From assembly GCA_024195585.1 (NCBI GenBank), contig SWBL01000176.1:1-64000 (forward strand): 64,000 nt of DNA. Reading direction: 5' to 3'. Within the stretch, counting starts at the first letter, position 1. Each line of letters opens with the position of its first letter. The notes beneath the pieces are model-generated. The model searched no databases. It worked only from the letters and a program-made list of their open reading frames with translations, and had not been told where the DNA came from. Positions 23,504 through 37,300 of the stretch are shown here, one piece after another. The translations under genes and the position numbers were made by a program. This DNA is from Aureobasidium sp. EXF-3400. Lineage: Eukaryota > Ascomycota > Dothideomycetes > Dothideales > Saccotheciaceae.

Positions 23504-24288
23504 TTTGAAAGGTATGATGTGGTTGTTGGAACCCAAAGACTCGATTGTTGTTTCTTGACAAGTTTGCTTCCAGAGACGGAGAAACGCCTCGAAGTGGATG
23601 GTCGGTGGGGTCGAAGGAATCTGCTGATGGCAAGGAAAGAGTTGATTTTCAGTCCGAGTGTAGTGTTCTGACGATGAGAGGTGGTATGCGACAAGTAAGT
23701 AGTTGGGTGTATGAGTGTAGCGTGAATGGGCGACAAGAAGAATTGCGAAAAGGTGATTATCAATGTACAAGACCCCCACCTATGACCAATCCCTACATCT
23801 GGCCAATCACTGCCTCTTGCCGCCCGCCGAACTCGGTCCGCGCCTGACATGTGCTGACGGATCCTTCTGCCAAGCCTTGGGTTTGCTTTGTACAACCTAA
23901 TCTGGTCGTCTTGTCCTCTAACCAAGACCGCGGAAATACATTTCCTCTCCGTGTGCAAATCGCTGTCACAGTCTAGCTGTGGAAATGCACGATACTTTCG
24001 TAAAGAATGCCCTCTCCACAGAGAGCCTATCAAAATCTATCTCCATGGTCAGACTCAAGTTCGAATCGCAACTGTGCATTTCAATAGCTGATTTATGAAT
24101 AACCCTTCAATCTCGAGATGGAAGGCGTCAATTGCAACATAGCAGTACATGTGGACCATGCAAGTGAAAAGTGAAAAACAGTCGTGTACGTTATACATAA
24201 AAACTTAGAAGAAAAACTCCACCCTTCGTTCCCCTGGATATACTGAGGCCCATCATTCCATCAATCATGTCCGGTTCTCATCGCACTA
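23504..24288. other. Intergenic: DRE2 promoter and pyruvate carboxylase 3' flank
   Basis: Upstream of DRE2 and downstream of the pyruvate carboxylase gene. Only short overlapping frames occur. A tRNA-like TTCGAATC string at about 24058 lacks matching stems. Confidence 0.5.
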
Positions 24289-27200
24289 TTACGAACCCGA
24301 TTTGACGATCTTGCAAATAAGGTCTTGGCCGTCCACAGAGTCTGACTCCTTGACACTGAGCTCGCCAACCTTACCAGAGTGAGGTGCACTGATGACCATC
24401 TCCATCTTCATGGCACTCAGAATGGCAAGAGGGTCACCCTTGTTGACATCACTACCCTCCTTGACTCTGAGCTCGACGACAACACCACTCATGGGTGCAC
24501 CAACCTGGCTGCTGTCGCCAAGATCAGCCTTCTTACGGGACTTGTTCTCGACAGCGGCGTGGTTGTCGTCAACAGTGACTTGACGAACTTCACCGTTCAT
24601 CTCGTAGAAGACCTCTCTCTGACCCGTCTGCTCGGAAAGGGGTCCGATGGCCAGAAGCTTGATGATGAGCACCTTACCCTTCTCGAGCTCAACGTGGAAC
24701 TCCTCACCAATCTCAGGCTTGGCTAAGAAGTACTTGGTAGGCAAGACCGAAAGGTCTCCGAACTTCTGTGTCCACTTCTTGAAGTCCTCAAATACCTTGG
24801 GGTACATGACGTATGAGGCAACATCAGTCTCGGTGTATCCACCGAACTGCTCCTTGAGCTTGTTACGGACCTCGTCGAAGTTGACGGGCTCGAGGTAGAG
24901 ACCGGGTCTCTTGTCCATCTTTCTGCGTTCACGGAGAGCCTTGGTACGGAGAGGCTCGGGGAATCCACCGTAAGGCTGACCCATGAGACCCTCGAAGAAC
25001 TCAAGAACGGATGAGGGGAAGTCGAGCTGCTCAGCCTTCTCAAGAACGTCGTTGTAGCTCAGCTTGTTGCTGACCATGAACTGAGCAAGATCACCGACGA
25101 CCTTGGAGGTAGGAGTGACCTTAACAATGTCACCAAGCAAGTCGTTGGCTTGCTCGTAGGCCTTCTTGGTCTGTGCCCATTGCTCGCCGAGACCTTGCTG
25201 AGAGGCCTGGAAAATGAGGTTGGTAAGTTGACCACCAGGAATCTCGTGTTCGTAGACTTCAGGGTCAGGTCCGGTAAGACCAGCCTCGAAGGGCGAGTAG
25301 AGAAGACGCAGCTGAGCCCAGTAGTGGTCGATCATTCTAAGGTGGTGAGCGTTGAGACCGGGGTCAAAATCGCTACCCTCAAGAGATGCAACGAGAGCAC
25401 CAATGCTGGGCTGAGAGGTCATACCAGACATGCTGTCGGTGGCGGCATCAACGGCATCAGCACCGGCCTGAGCGCAAGCAACCATCGAGGCCACACCGGT
25501 ACCAGCCGAATCGTGAGTGTGCACGTGAATAGGCAGGTCAGGGTACTTCTTTCTGATGGCACCAACCAACATAGTGGCGGCCTTGGGCTTCAAAACACCA
25601 GCCATATCCTTGATACCAAGAATGTGAGCACCCATGTTGACAATCTTCTCAACCACACCCATGTAGTACTCAAGGTTGTACTTCTTGTTAGGGTTAAGCA
25701 TATCACCAGAGTAACAGACAGTTCCCTCAGCGACACCACCAGCCTTCAGGACGGCCTTGACACCGACCTCGAGTTGCTCAACGTCGTTCAATGCATCGAA
25801 GACACGGAAAATGTCGACACCGTTCTTCTTTGCTTGCTCACAGAAGTGAGTGATGGCATTGTCAGGAAGCGATGAGTAAGCAACACCGTTGGCACCACGG
25901 AGGAGCATTTGGAAGGGAATGTTGGGCACAAGCTTTCTCATCTTGCGCAGTCTGTCCCAGGGGTCTTCGTAGAGGAAGCGCATGGCAACATCGAAAGTGG
26001 CACCACCCCAGCACTCAAGGGCCCATGCATTGCTAAGGGCGTAGCTGGTCTCCTTGGCGATGTTGAGGAAGTCGACAGTACGGACTCTGGTGGCAAGAAG
26101 AGACTGGTGAGCATCTCTCCATGTGGTGTCCATGATCAAGCAGCCCTTGTTGGCTCTAATGGCCTTGGCAAAGGCTGCTGGACCCTGCTCCACGATAATG
26201 TTTCTCCAGCCCTGCTTGCAAGGCTCAGAGACGTCCATGACCTTGGCCTGCTCGTCGTGAAGGGTAGGAACGATGATGTCGCCCTTGAATTTAGGCTCAC
26301 CAATCTGACCCTTGATCTGACTGCCGTTCACAGCGAGGTCACCAAGGTAAGCGAGCAACTTCTGGGCACGGTTCTGACTGTTGACCAGGGCGAACAACTC
26401 AGGAGTATCATCAATGAAAGTAGTCCAGCACTCGCCGGCAATGAAGGTAGGGTGAGTGAGCAGAGATGCCAAGAAGGGGATGTTGGTCTTAACACCACGG
26501 ATTCTGAATTCGACCAAGGCACGAAGCATCTTTCTGCGGACGATCTCGTAGGTTGAACCACGGCACGAGCACTTGACAAGCATGCTGTCGTAGTGAGGAG
26601 TAATCACGGCTCCTGCGAAACCATTGCCACCGTCTAGACTACGAGGACATTAGCACGAGTACGCGTGAAACAAGGTCAAGAAAACTTACCGAACTCCGTT
26701 ACCACCAGCAGAGCGGTAGACTTCGATTCTGCCAGTGTCGGGCTGGAAACCCTTGGAAGGATCCTCGGTAGTGATGCGGCACTGGAAGGCGTAACCACGG
26801 ACTGAGATGCGGTCCTGAGTGAGGCCCAGCTGCTCAAGCGATGCACCTGCAGCGATCTGAATTTGAGCAGCGACAATGTCGATGCCAGTGATTTCCTCAG
26901 TGATGGTGTGCTCGACCTGGATTCTGGGGTTGATCTCGATGAAGTAGTGGCGGTTCTGCTGGTCAACCAAGAACTCTGCAGTACCAGCGTTGCGGTAGTT
27001 GACCGACTTGGCCAAAGCAACAGCGTCGTTCAGGATGGCCTGGCGGGTCTCCTCAGGCAAGTCCTTTGCAGGAGCAAGCTCGACGACCTTCTGGTGACGT
27101 CTTTGGACACTGCAGTCACGCTCGTAGAGGTGGACAACGTTGCCGTGGCTATCACCCAGAAGTTGGACTTCAATGTGCTTGGGACGGTACAAGAAGCGCT

Positions 27201-28041
27201 CGACGAAAACGGTACCGTTACCAAAGGCAGACTTGGCCTCGGATGTAGCACGCTCGAAGGCCTCCTTGAGCTCCTCTTGCTTCCAGACGACTCTCATACC
27301 ACGACCACCACCACCAAAGGCAGCCTTGATGATGATGGGGAATCCGTGCTGGTCGGTGAAGCTCTTGACTTCTTCAAACCTCTCGACAGGGCCGTCGGTA
27401 CCGGGGACGACGGGAACCTTGCACTTGATGGCGAGCTCACGAGCGGAGACCTTGTCACCAAGGGCAGTGATGGTTTCAGGGGTAGGACCAACGAACTATG
27501 GCGTGTCAATGTGACTGTCTTATGGATCTTGTAGACTTCCCAACTTACAATCATGCCAGCCTCTTCAACCTTGCGAGCGAATTCGGCGTTCTCACTCAAG
27601 AAGCCATAACCAGGGTGAATGAGGTTGACATCGTGTGACTTGGCAATCTTGACAATCTCGTCGATGGCGAGGTAAGCAGCAACAGGAGTGTACTCTCCTC
27701 TCTTGCCAATGACATAGGCCTCATCAGCCTTCTGTCTGTGCATGGACAGACGGTCCTCGTGACTGTACACAGCTACCGTCTGCAGCGAGAGCTCGTGTGC
27801 GGTACGGAAGATACGAATGGGGATTTCTCCGCGGTTGGCGACTATCTTGAGATTAGCAAGTGTTGGACAAACGCGGGTCAAGTGACGGCATACCCAGGAT
27901 CTTCTTGGCCTTCATGACTGTCGAATTGGCGCGCAGACGGGCGTGGACTGTGTTCTGCGAGTGTGTGTCGATGCCATCTTCAATGGCCTCGTCGTTGGAG
28001 CTGGAGGCCTTCGGGTTCTTGAGAGCTTCAAGGTCCGACAT
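24289..28041 (-). CDS. PYC: Pyruvate carboxylase
   Basis: A biotin-dependent anaplerotic enzyme that carboxylates pyruvate to oxaloacetate. Four exons, 28041-27894, 27841-27549, 27495-26690 and 26638-24289, encode 1198 aa, the normal size. The biotin carboxylase half includes [15 protein letters not shown] (rebuilt across intron 1), the glycine-rich ATP-grasp loop [14 protein letters not shown], and [17 protein letters not shown]. The carboxyltransferase domain has the block [18 protein letters not shown]. The C-terminal biotinyl domain carries SAMKMEM, with the biotinylated lysine at about residue 1160. The N terminus ([15 protein letters not shown]) has no clear mitochondrial presequence, which suggests a cytosolic enzyme as in yeast. 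Two antisense frames of more than 200 codons inside exon 4 are shadows. Confidence 0.96.
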
Positions 28042-30873
28042 GTTGGCGGGTCAATGGCTCGGAGAGCTGCTATCTAACAGCAGCTGCTTTCCAGAGCTCG
28101 GTGATGGGGAATTGAGAGGGAGGACGGAGGAGGGTTTGCGGTATGCAAGAAGTGAAGAAGAAGAGAAGTGTTTGGATCAATCGACTTTCGAGTCACAAGC
28201 GGTGGATCTCAGCAAAAAAGCGATGACGGTGAGCTTAATCCAAGTTGATATCTCGGCCTCTGCTTGGTAGCTTGGTGCTGGTTTTCGGCTGATCGACCCC
28301 GCCAATCGGAAAAGCTGACGAGAATCGCGAGATAAGGCCGCTGGTTGCTTACTAGAAGTGATTATGAACAAGAAACAGCCCTCAAGCCGCTCTCAAATCG
28401 ATGTTCTTCGTCGACGAGACGTCTATACCATTCATGTAGCTATATAGCATCCATGAAATCATCCTCGGGCTATCATTGACCCCGCCTGACGAACACCTGG
28501 AGTAAATTGTCAATGCACATCATTAACCCGAGTCCTTCTCGTCATTTTTCGGGTAGGAACGGACTTGTATCTGCTATAAGGGTCCAGCGCTCCTTCCCAA
28601 ATACCGAAGACAGCTCTTCGACCCCTGCCTTTCACCACTGCCTTGGGTCTCTCCGCTTTGCTTCCCCACTTGACCTCTGTACCTGTTGCTTGAAAGAATT
28701 TTGTTGTTGTGGACTTTCATCCTTGTCCCCACCGCTCATGAATGCCTGCTTCGAGTTCCAGAAGCGCAGTCGGCCAGCCTCGGGCCTTCTGACTGCTTGT
28801 AATTATCAACTGCAATCGATTTGAGACAGCCACTTTCTGCTTTGTGCTTCAACACCATCAATTTCACTGTCATAATTCTTCCGGTTACGAGTAAATCCTA
28901 CGTTTCTGCTACTACAGAGCCACAGCCTCGGTCCTTCGGTCGTAGGGAACTACCTCGCTCGTGTTTTTGCTCCGTTTGCACCGCCAATTGGAATTTTTCA
29001 TGCAGGGAAACATGTCCAGGAGTAGTATTGACAAACCTACTTGCAATATCATGGCTAACGACATACCCTATAATTCCTCTTCTTGGCTGTTTACAAGCAC
29101 TTCTAAACAGTCGTCTTTTTGGTGTTTTGTTCTTCTCACCACAACATAACATCCGCAATCGTCAAACAATACGCATGTCCTAACCTAAACAAGAGTCTCA
29201 CTCCTTATGTCGGACAGACGACCTTGTTGCAGTGCCACATCACGTTCGCCATCATACGTATGCCCTTTCCGCCTGGAAAGAAGTACGGAAAATGACTCAC
29301 AAATAACAAACCTTGAAGAGAATTCCGTGATTTGCCAATTCCGCAATTTCCTTCCAAGTCCCAAATGGAATTACTCCTCAGGATTGATTCCGCTGGGTCT
29401 TCTCATTGCCAAATATCATCTTCTCGAGCCTATATCAAAAGCGCCAGAGAATGTACTAATGGCGACCTGAATCACAACAAGCAAGGCCACTTGACGTCGA
29501 AGAGAATATCAAGCCTTTGGTGATCCGTTAAAATCGATACCTTGCACTCCAGGCTATATGCATCTCTTTTGACGAGATTGTTCGTTGCGGGCGTGTCCCG
29601 GAAGAACATCAGGAACAACATGGCTCGAGCCCGAACAGTAGTTTCATGGAGGATGGTCAGAAACTACATTGCCGAAACGATGGTCTTCGCATAGATTCTG
29701 AGATAGTGTCTCGGGTAGCATGAGAACGCGATGTTGTAAGGTAAGTCGCAACTGCTTTGCCGATCTTGTCGACACATGGATGTAGAGGACATCTACCAGG
29801 TCCAACTACTTCTCAAGCTGTATATCAGTTGAGATGAGCCGATCTCACTAACAGTGCTCACATCTGGGTAAGTTCTATCACATCCTGTGTGCGATGTCTT
29901 CTTAGACTTTGCTGGCACATCTGAGACCTGTCACAGTAACACCAACGACATCGAGCTGAAATGGCTTATGCAGCCTCTCTGTATACTACTAATGACGTGT
30001 AGCGTGTGCAAAGCAATCGTACGCGAACACTTCTCTACTTCCAAGCATCTGAGCACGTGTCGGAGCTTGATTGTCCCTGCATGGCTACTTCAGATACGCG
30101 TTAGAAACGAAATAAGCATATAGGCAATACTTGACAATCAACGGTAACCGGCTTCTCGTGTATCCGTACAATGCTCTTAGAGGCATCCGAGTAGTCCTAC
30201 ACTCCTAATCGCAGCTAAAGACGGATAAGCATTGGCATGAGATCCGTGGAACTTGTAAGGGTTGCACACCGACCCGAGACTATCGGCGGAGGTCGAGCAT
30301 CCAGGTCATATTGAAGCGCGATGCGAGTCGTTAGCTTGTTATACAACATCATCGTTACCCTCGCGGAACGCCGCGGAGTTAAAATTGCTTCTAGAAATGG
30401 CGGGTATTAGTGCAAGGATTTAAGGTTTGGCTAACCGTTGCACATCAGGGCCGCCGCCTTCCGAAGTCGACACCATACCTCCTCAGAGTTACTGGACCAT
30501 GAACAGCGCCTGCCTTCTCGAGATCATCTGGGAGTGTACTCTGTAAGAGGTCGATCAAAGTAGCTCGTAAGACGCATCGGCTTGTCTCAATGTCAACAAT
30601 GTCGACCGTTGCAGCGCCCGTATCAGTTCAGCTAGATAGACGAAAGCCGTTGATGACCACAAGGCTACCAGCAATAGTGGTCCGCGGTAAACCCTGATCG
30701 AAGCTTTATTCGGCCTGCTATGTCATAGAGTGCCTCATGGGTAATTTTTCGCGACGGCGCCGGGCGGGCCTTATTATTCTCATGCATCTACCATCTTCAG
30801 GCATACACACCGCTCAATCTCACAAAAACATCAATTCACAGGGAATCACGTCCAAAGACGACTGGCATCAGCA
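28042..30873. other. 2.8-kb intergenic stretch without a supported gene
   Basis: Upstream of both pyruvate carboxylase (minus) and the glucosyltransferase-like gene (plus). The longest frame is about 120 codons and no conserved motif was seen. The proximal parts must contain the two promoters. The middle (about 28.6-30.7 kb) could hold a non-coding RNA or degraded sequence, but nothing specific was recognised. Confidence 0.55.
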
Positions 30874-33669
30874 ATGTCGCATTGCTTCTCTGGATCGAGC
30901 AGGAAGGTCCAAAGGAACAACTCTAAGATCCAGGATGACGGCAGAGCGGACGTATCTTTCGACGACAATCTCAAGGCCAAGCTCTTTCGCAAAATCAAGC
31001 ATGAGGACAAAGATGCAACAAGAAAGAACCCCGACGAGATAGACGACAAGGAACCCAAACGTGCGATTGTCCATTTTCGGAGTCGAAAGGACGACTTTGT
31101 GCCAGATCTTCAAGGCTTTGAAGGCGTACCTCGCATGAACATTGCAGGTAAAGTCTAAAGAGGGATAGGTATATTAGCCATCATAAGCTAACTTTCTCTA
31201 GTTTTGATCACTGGTTCCCGTGGTGATGTCCAGCCATTCGTGGCTCTGGGAAATGTCTTGACAAAGGCGCCATACAATCATCGCGTCAGAATCTGCACCC
31301 ACCCTAACTTCAAAGATTTCGTCGAAGAGAATGGACTCGAGTTCTTCTCGATTGGGGGAGACCCTGAGAAGCTCATGTCATACATGGTTCGCAACCCTGG
31401 TGTGTTGCCTAGTCTCGAGTCTATGAAAGCTGGAGATATCGGTGACCGCCGTAAAGAGATGGCAGAGATGCTGGAGGGTTGCTGGAGAGCTTGTACACAA
31501 GGCGGTAACGGAATGGACCCCATCAAACTTCCTGAAGCGAGCAAAATCAGCACAGAGACCCTCATGAAATTGCCGGATCCTTTCGTCGCGGACGCTATCA
31601 TCAGCAATCCTCCTGCTTACGCCAATATTCACATCGCTGAGAAGCTGGCTGTACCATTGCACATGATGTTCACCATGCCTTGGAGTCCGACGACCGCGTT
31701 TGCCCATCCTCTGGCCAACCTGGACAACGACAAAGGAGACAGAAAACTAGCAAACTACCTTTCATACTACAGCATGGAGTTGCTTACATCAGAGGGACTG
31801 ATCGACCTGATCAACGACTTCAGAGAAAACACATTGGCATTGGATCCTCTGCATGCTGCTTGGGCACATCAATTGTTACCTCAATTGAAGGTGCCATTCA
31901 CATACTGCTGGTCACCCGCCCTGATCCCTAAACCAGAAGATTGGGGCTCACACATCACCATCAGTGGCTTCTTCTTCATGGACCCCAAGAAGGACTTTGA
32001 GTTTGAACCCGATCTGAAGAAATTCTTGGATGCTGGCGACCCACCAGTGTATATTGGATTTGGTTCGATTGTTGTTGACGATCCAGAGGCGATGACAAAG
32101 ATGATTCTTGATGCTGTAAAACAGCTTGGAAGTGAGTTGTACTGTGTTTTATGGCGAGACTCGATCTAACCGCTCCAACAGTCAGAGCACTCGTATCCAA
32201 GGGATGGGGAAAGATCGGAGGCGAAGATGTTCCTGACAACGTCTTCCTACTTGGCAATGTGCCTCATGATCAGCTCTTCCCGCACTGTGCAGCAGTAGTT
32301 CACCATGGTGGTGCTGGCACAAATGCCATTGGCATATCTCTTGGATGTCCAACAGTCGTCGTGGTAAGTAAATTGTTGATTATCTCGACACACATGCTAA
32401 TTCTCGTTATCACAGCCCTTCTTTGGTGACCAACCTTGGTGGGGAGAAATGATTCACAGAGCTGGAGCTGGACCGGCACCTATACCCTACAAGGATCTTG
32501 ATGCCGATAAGCTTGCCAACCAAATCAGAGAGGCTCTCAAACCCGAGACAAAAGAACGTGCAAGGGAACTCGCCGCTAAAATCAAGGAAGAAACTGGTAC
32601 TAAGACTGCTGCAAAATTCTTCCATGAGACAAAACAGATGCAAAACACTGGCTGTTTCTTGTGCCCCGAGCAGGTTGCAGTATACCGTCTGAGAAGAACG
32701 AACATCAGGCTCAGCGCCCTTGGCGCAGCCATTCTTGTCGACAGTGGCAAGATTCAACCCCAACATCTGAAGCTCATCAGACGGAAGCGATGGTATGTCG
32801 AGAAGGGTGCCCAAGAGCCTATCATCGGTGTCCTTGGTGCGATTTCAACGACAGGGTTTGGCTACAAGAACTGCGTCAGCCGCTTGTCCAAGGACTTGCA
32901 TGCGAACAAGGAAAACAAGGCAGGTCACAGCAAGATCTTCGTTGGCGACGCAGAAGCTGCCGAACAGGTTCCCGGTGCTCTCAAAGCTGTTGGCAAATTC
33001 GGCGGATCCTTGGGCATGAACACTCTGAGGCTTCCCGTGGATCTTCTGTACAATCTCGCCAATGGGTTCCACAATATGCCTTACCATTTCTTCAACGATG
33101 ACACTGTTCGAGTCCGTGGCGAGATTAACGGTATCATGTCTGGAACAAAGGTTGGTTGCCAAGAGCTTGTCTTTGGCTTCTACGATGCATTAACTGGCGT
33201 CCTCACACAACCCGTCCGCGGCTACAAGAAACACAGCAGTGAAGGTGTCGGACATGCAACATGGGGTGCAACCAAAGGAGCTGGTAAAGGCCTAGTAGGT
33301 CTGGTCAGCAAAAGCTCTGCCGCAGCTCTTGGTGTTCCTGGCTATGGCTTTAAGGGTCTCGAAAGATCCATCCGCACAGGCTGGAAAACACGCGACACGC
33401 CTAACCAGAACAGCTTACTTCTGCTACACGCCCTTCAAGGCAGAGCAGCAGACGAGGAACAAATGAGCAATGCCGTTTTGGCCATCGTCTCACAAGCCCA
33501 AGGCAACGGTGTGCGTCACCAGATCCGTGGAAGAAGGGGTTGGCAGTGTTTCCTCGAGCTGCAAAACCTTCGTCAAAATCCTGAAAAGGCAGCTGCTAGA
33601 GAGGAGGCAGTTTTGCAGGCTTGGGATCGTCTCAAGGTCCCTAAGGAGTTTACGCGCATTGAGCAGTGA
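30874..33669 (+). CDS. Sterol 3-beta-glucosyltransferase-like GT1 protein with long C-terminal extension
   Basis: Predicted to glucosylate a sterol or another lipid using UDP-glucose. Exons 30874-31147, 31202-32131, 32182-32363 and 32416-33669 encode 879 aa. The N-terminal GT28-type domain begins with LITGSRGDVQPFVALG, typical of the Atg26/Ugt51 family. The C-terminal donor-binding domain has LGNVPHDQLFP, HHGGAGTNAIG and PFFGDQPWWGEM, the usual sterol glucosyltransferase signature. The GRAM and PH domains of Atg26 are absent; residues 1-90 are a short charged region. Residues of about 560-879 form an extension with repeated glycine/alanine-rich segments (GHATWGATKGAGKGLVGLV), possibly amphipathic and membrane-associated, whose role I cannot identify. 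Shortened fungal relatives of this form are common. Confidence 0.87.
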
Positions 33670-34353
33670 TTGCCATGATCAAACCTAATTTGTACGAGTG
33701 TGACGACAATTTTTTAATATTCAGATAGTTAATGAGTAATGGAACATGCATCTTCAGATTTCTTTTTATTCGACTCATTCGATTGAAGCACATCACTGTG
33801 AACGTTTTATGATCAGTATGGTCGTAAGGTCTCAATGCAGTCGTTCGAACCTTGCGTCGACTACCATTGGTAAGTTCTAACACTGCTTCGTCTCCGACAC
33901 TGACCTCTGCACCAATGTCGTTCGGCAATGGAGAGGGTCATTCTGACGGCCATAAACTCAGTAACACGAGCGGCTTACTCTGTGGAAGCGGCGCGTGAGG
34001 GAAGGCACCAGCGATCATAGCAGGGTCATCCCAGCAACGAGTCTCGGCATGCTCCAAACGAAGCCGGCTGCTTTAGTGACTATCCATCTACAAACATCAC
34101 AAGTGAAACACTTTAGTCCATCCACAAGACGTAAGAGTCGCACAGTCACTGAACAAAGAAGGAGAAGGTGTGGCAGAGGATTATATTTGAATTCCGTACT
34201 TGCCATTTGCGATACAGACTGACATTCCAAGCAGAAGACATACAGTATGATAAACTGCACAAGACAAACCAAAAAGGGAAACTACGTACCAGCTACCCCG
34301 TCTACTTCATCCCACCTTCCCTAACTTTTCATCTTTCTTCAAGACTCTCCGAT
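33670..34353. other. Intergenic between convergent genes
   Basis: 3' flanks of the glucosyltransferase-like gene and the NRPS. It marks the left border of the siderophore cluster. No gene was recognised. Confidence 0.5.
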
Positions 34354-37300
34354 CTACACTTCCAGCATACCGCCTCTGAGCACCTCTCCAACAGCTTCCA
34401 CCAACTCTCCCAGAACCTCCTCGACGAAACCGCCCTCTCTCTCAGTACCAACAGTACCAACATACGTCTTTCCACTCTTGACAAAACTCACAACCTTGAA
34501 CGGCTTCGGACTATCACCATGCGGCTTCACCAAGTCAACAGCACAAACACCACCCGCAAACGGCATAGTGTCAATATCATCTTCATCATCTTGATGGTGC
34601 ACCAAACTATCAAACCCAGAACTAGCATCCCAACCAACTGCAGCAGCGATACGTGAATATCCTACAAAGTCGTGGGCGCTGGATTGAGATACTTGGGCAG
34701 CGATGTTGCGGAGAAGTGTGGTTGTGTCTTGGGAAGAAGAGAGCGTGATGCGGATGGGGGTGAACTGGTAACAGGGGCCATTGATGCTGTCGGCATTTGC
34801 TAGATTGGGTATGTTGCGGCCGGAGGTTACGGCACCAAAGACGACGTCGCGGATGTGCAGGCGGCGGGCTAGGACGAGAGACCATGCTGCTGTGAGGATG
34901 TTGGCGGTCGTCACGTCTGAGGGCTTGTTTGCCATGGCGACCGAGGCAGATTTGAATATGCCCTTGTCGTTTTCTTGCGTGAAAGTGCCCAAGGATGACA
35001 ACGAAGAGCCAGAGAGCAAGTCTTTCCAATATTTCAGAGCCTTCTCCTGCACAGAGGGCTCTAGTGTAGCCGAGATGTATGTAGCGAATGGCTCGCTCGT
35101 GCTATTGCCACCAGTGTACAACGTTTCCAGATCGGTGAGGAGTGCTGGCAATGATACACCGTCATACTGAGCGTGCGAAAGACGGAGAATGAGACCTTCT
35201 TGCCCATCGCTGCTGCTTTGAACGTGCAGGATCTTTGCAAAGGCACTACCCAACGTAAGATCTCCCTCAATATCTGCAGTGCAAATATCTATAATCTGTT
35301 CTTTCAAATCACCTTCAACTTGCTTGGTAACAACCACATCATCTAGATTTTCCAGAACGACTTGGTAGAACGTCGAGTCGTGCTGTATAAAGACAGTACG
35401 GAGGATATCGTACGTCTTGACGAGTTTCTTACAAGCATCAAGCAGTTTCCCACCATCAATGTCCTTGTCAAAGATCATGGTGGTATACTGGATGGACGTT
35501 CGTGGTGGCGAAACAGTTTGCTTGATATCGAGTGCCTGAGTGTCAGTCACAGGAAGCACATCGCGTACAACCCAGTTCTGATTCGCAAGCTTGGGTCTGA
35601 TAACCTCAGACAAGAAGCTCTCGATGTTCGATACACCTAGCGTAGAAAAAGGGTTGTACGCCTGTGTTTGCTTCTTGTTCTTCGATATGACATCCAGCTT
35701 CATCACCTTGGCAGCATCGCCAAGACGCATGTGCTGGAAGATATCGGCCACAGACAGGGCATGTCCCTGAGCACGAAGACTGGACACTAGTTTCATTGCT
35801 AACACAGAGTCACCTCCGAGACGGAAGAAGTTGTCATCAACGTCGATCTTGTTCGCGTTGATGCGGAGGATCTTGGCCCAAGCTGTCCTCAGAATATCCT
35901 CTGATGTTGTCAGCTTAGTCTGAGCTACGTTAGTCGACCAAGCTTGCTCAAGTCCCTGGCGAAGCTGACTGATAATATTGGAGGGGATATTCGAAGCCAA
36001 ATCTCCCAGTGCATCGCGGTCGATCTGGCCTGCATTGTTGGTAGGCAAATTATCGACGATCACGTATGCGGATGGCGCGACGTAGGAAGGCAGTGAGTTG
36101 TGAATATACTTGTCGAGCTTCTTCAATGCAGTGGAAAGCTCGATAGGGATACTAGCACGGATTGTTGCTTCAGAGCCATGAACCTTGTGATCTTCAAATA
36201 AGACCTTGACACTGTCTTCAAGAGATGGTTGTTGATCAATGAAGACCACTATCTCTTGGTTGCCTTGTGACGTCGAGTGCAGGACCGTGGTGGCTCCACG
36301 AGTAGCCGGTGGCAAGTACCTAGCAATATCTGCTTCAAGATCGGCAAAGTCGACCGAGTGGCCTTGAATAGGCAAGAAGTTGTCTTTGCGTGCAACGAAG
36401 ATTAAGCTACCGTCAGCACGCAGCTCGACCAAATCGCCTGTAGCTTGTACTTTGCCAGTGCGGCCGGGATAGGAAGAACTTCCAGCTAGGAGCCAAATTG
36501 GCGACTCATGGATCTCGTCAGGCAGAAAGTTGCCTTCAAGCCAGAGCTCACCCACAGAGCCGATGGGCACCAACAAAGACGAATTGCGAGAATTGCATAC
36601 CCAAGCCACGGTTGTGGGAGGATAGGCAGAGCCTTGCTTCGTATCTGCGTTTGCGCCCAAGCGTTTGGTCGCCTCGTCATAAGCCAAGGGTGAAGTCTGG
36701 TTCCATTGCCAGATCTGGTCCAACTCTGCCTCTGGTAGGCAGCTGATCTCACTCACAGATCTCGAAAGATCTTTGGTCAGTTGCGTACAAACGACTTGCA
36801 GCTGTGCAAGAATGCGTTCCATGTGAGAGATTTGAATCAGACTGCTGTCGAAGTTGGCACAAACCCTGAATCCATCCTTTCGAATACCACATCCGACCAT
36901 GAGAGGGTAGGGGTTGAAGTGAAGTGCTTCTTGAACCACGTCTCCAAGCTGAAAGCCTAGATCATTGCCCACATACTCAGGCTCAGGCTGGATGACTAGA
37001 CCAGTCGGCGCCTCCGACGCATGTTGAGCGTCTTGGCTGACCTTCCGGATGTTCTGCCATCCCATGTGCTGATAAGGGGTTCTAGCCAGGATACTTTGCT
37101 GTACGGATTGCAAGAAAGATTCGAGCGTGATGTCCCTGTTGATACGGATACGAATAGGCACAGTAGCAATCAGGGGACCAACAATACTTTCGACTCCACT
37201 GAGTGCAATGTCACGACCAGTCAGTGTCTCGCCGAATAAGACATCATCACTCCCTGAGTACTGCGAAGCCACGAGTGCCCATGCACCACGAATGAGTGTT

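Noticed and set aside
24040..24080. tRNA T-loop-like string GTTCGAATC
   Set aside because: No acceptor, D or anticodon stems could be paired around it.
25150..26556. Two plus-strand frames of 241 and 215 codons
   Set aside because: They lie antisense to the conserved pyruvate carboxylase exon 4 and arise from its codon bias; no conserved protein motif.
26863..27534. 223-codon plus-strand frame
   Set aside because: Antisense shadow of the biotin carboxylase exon.
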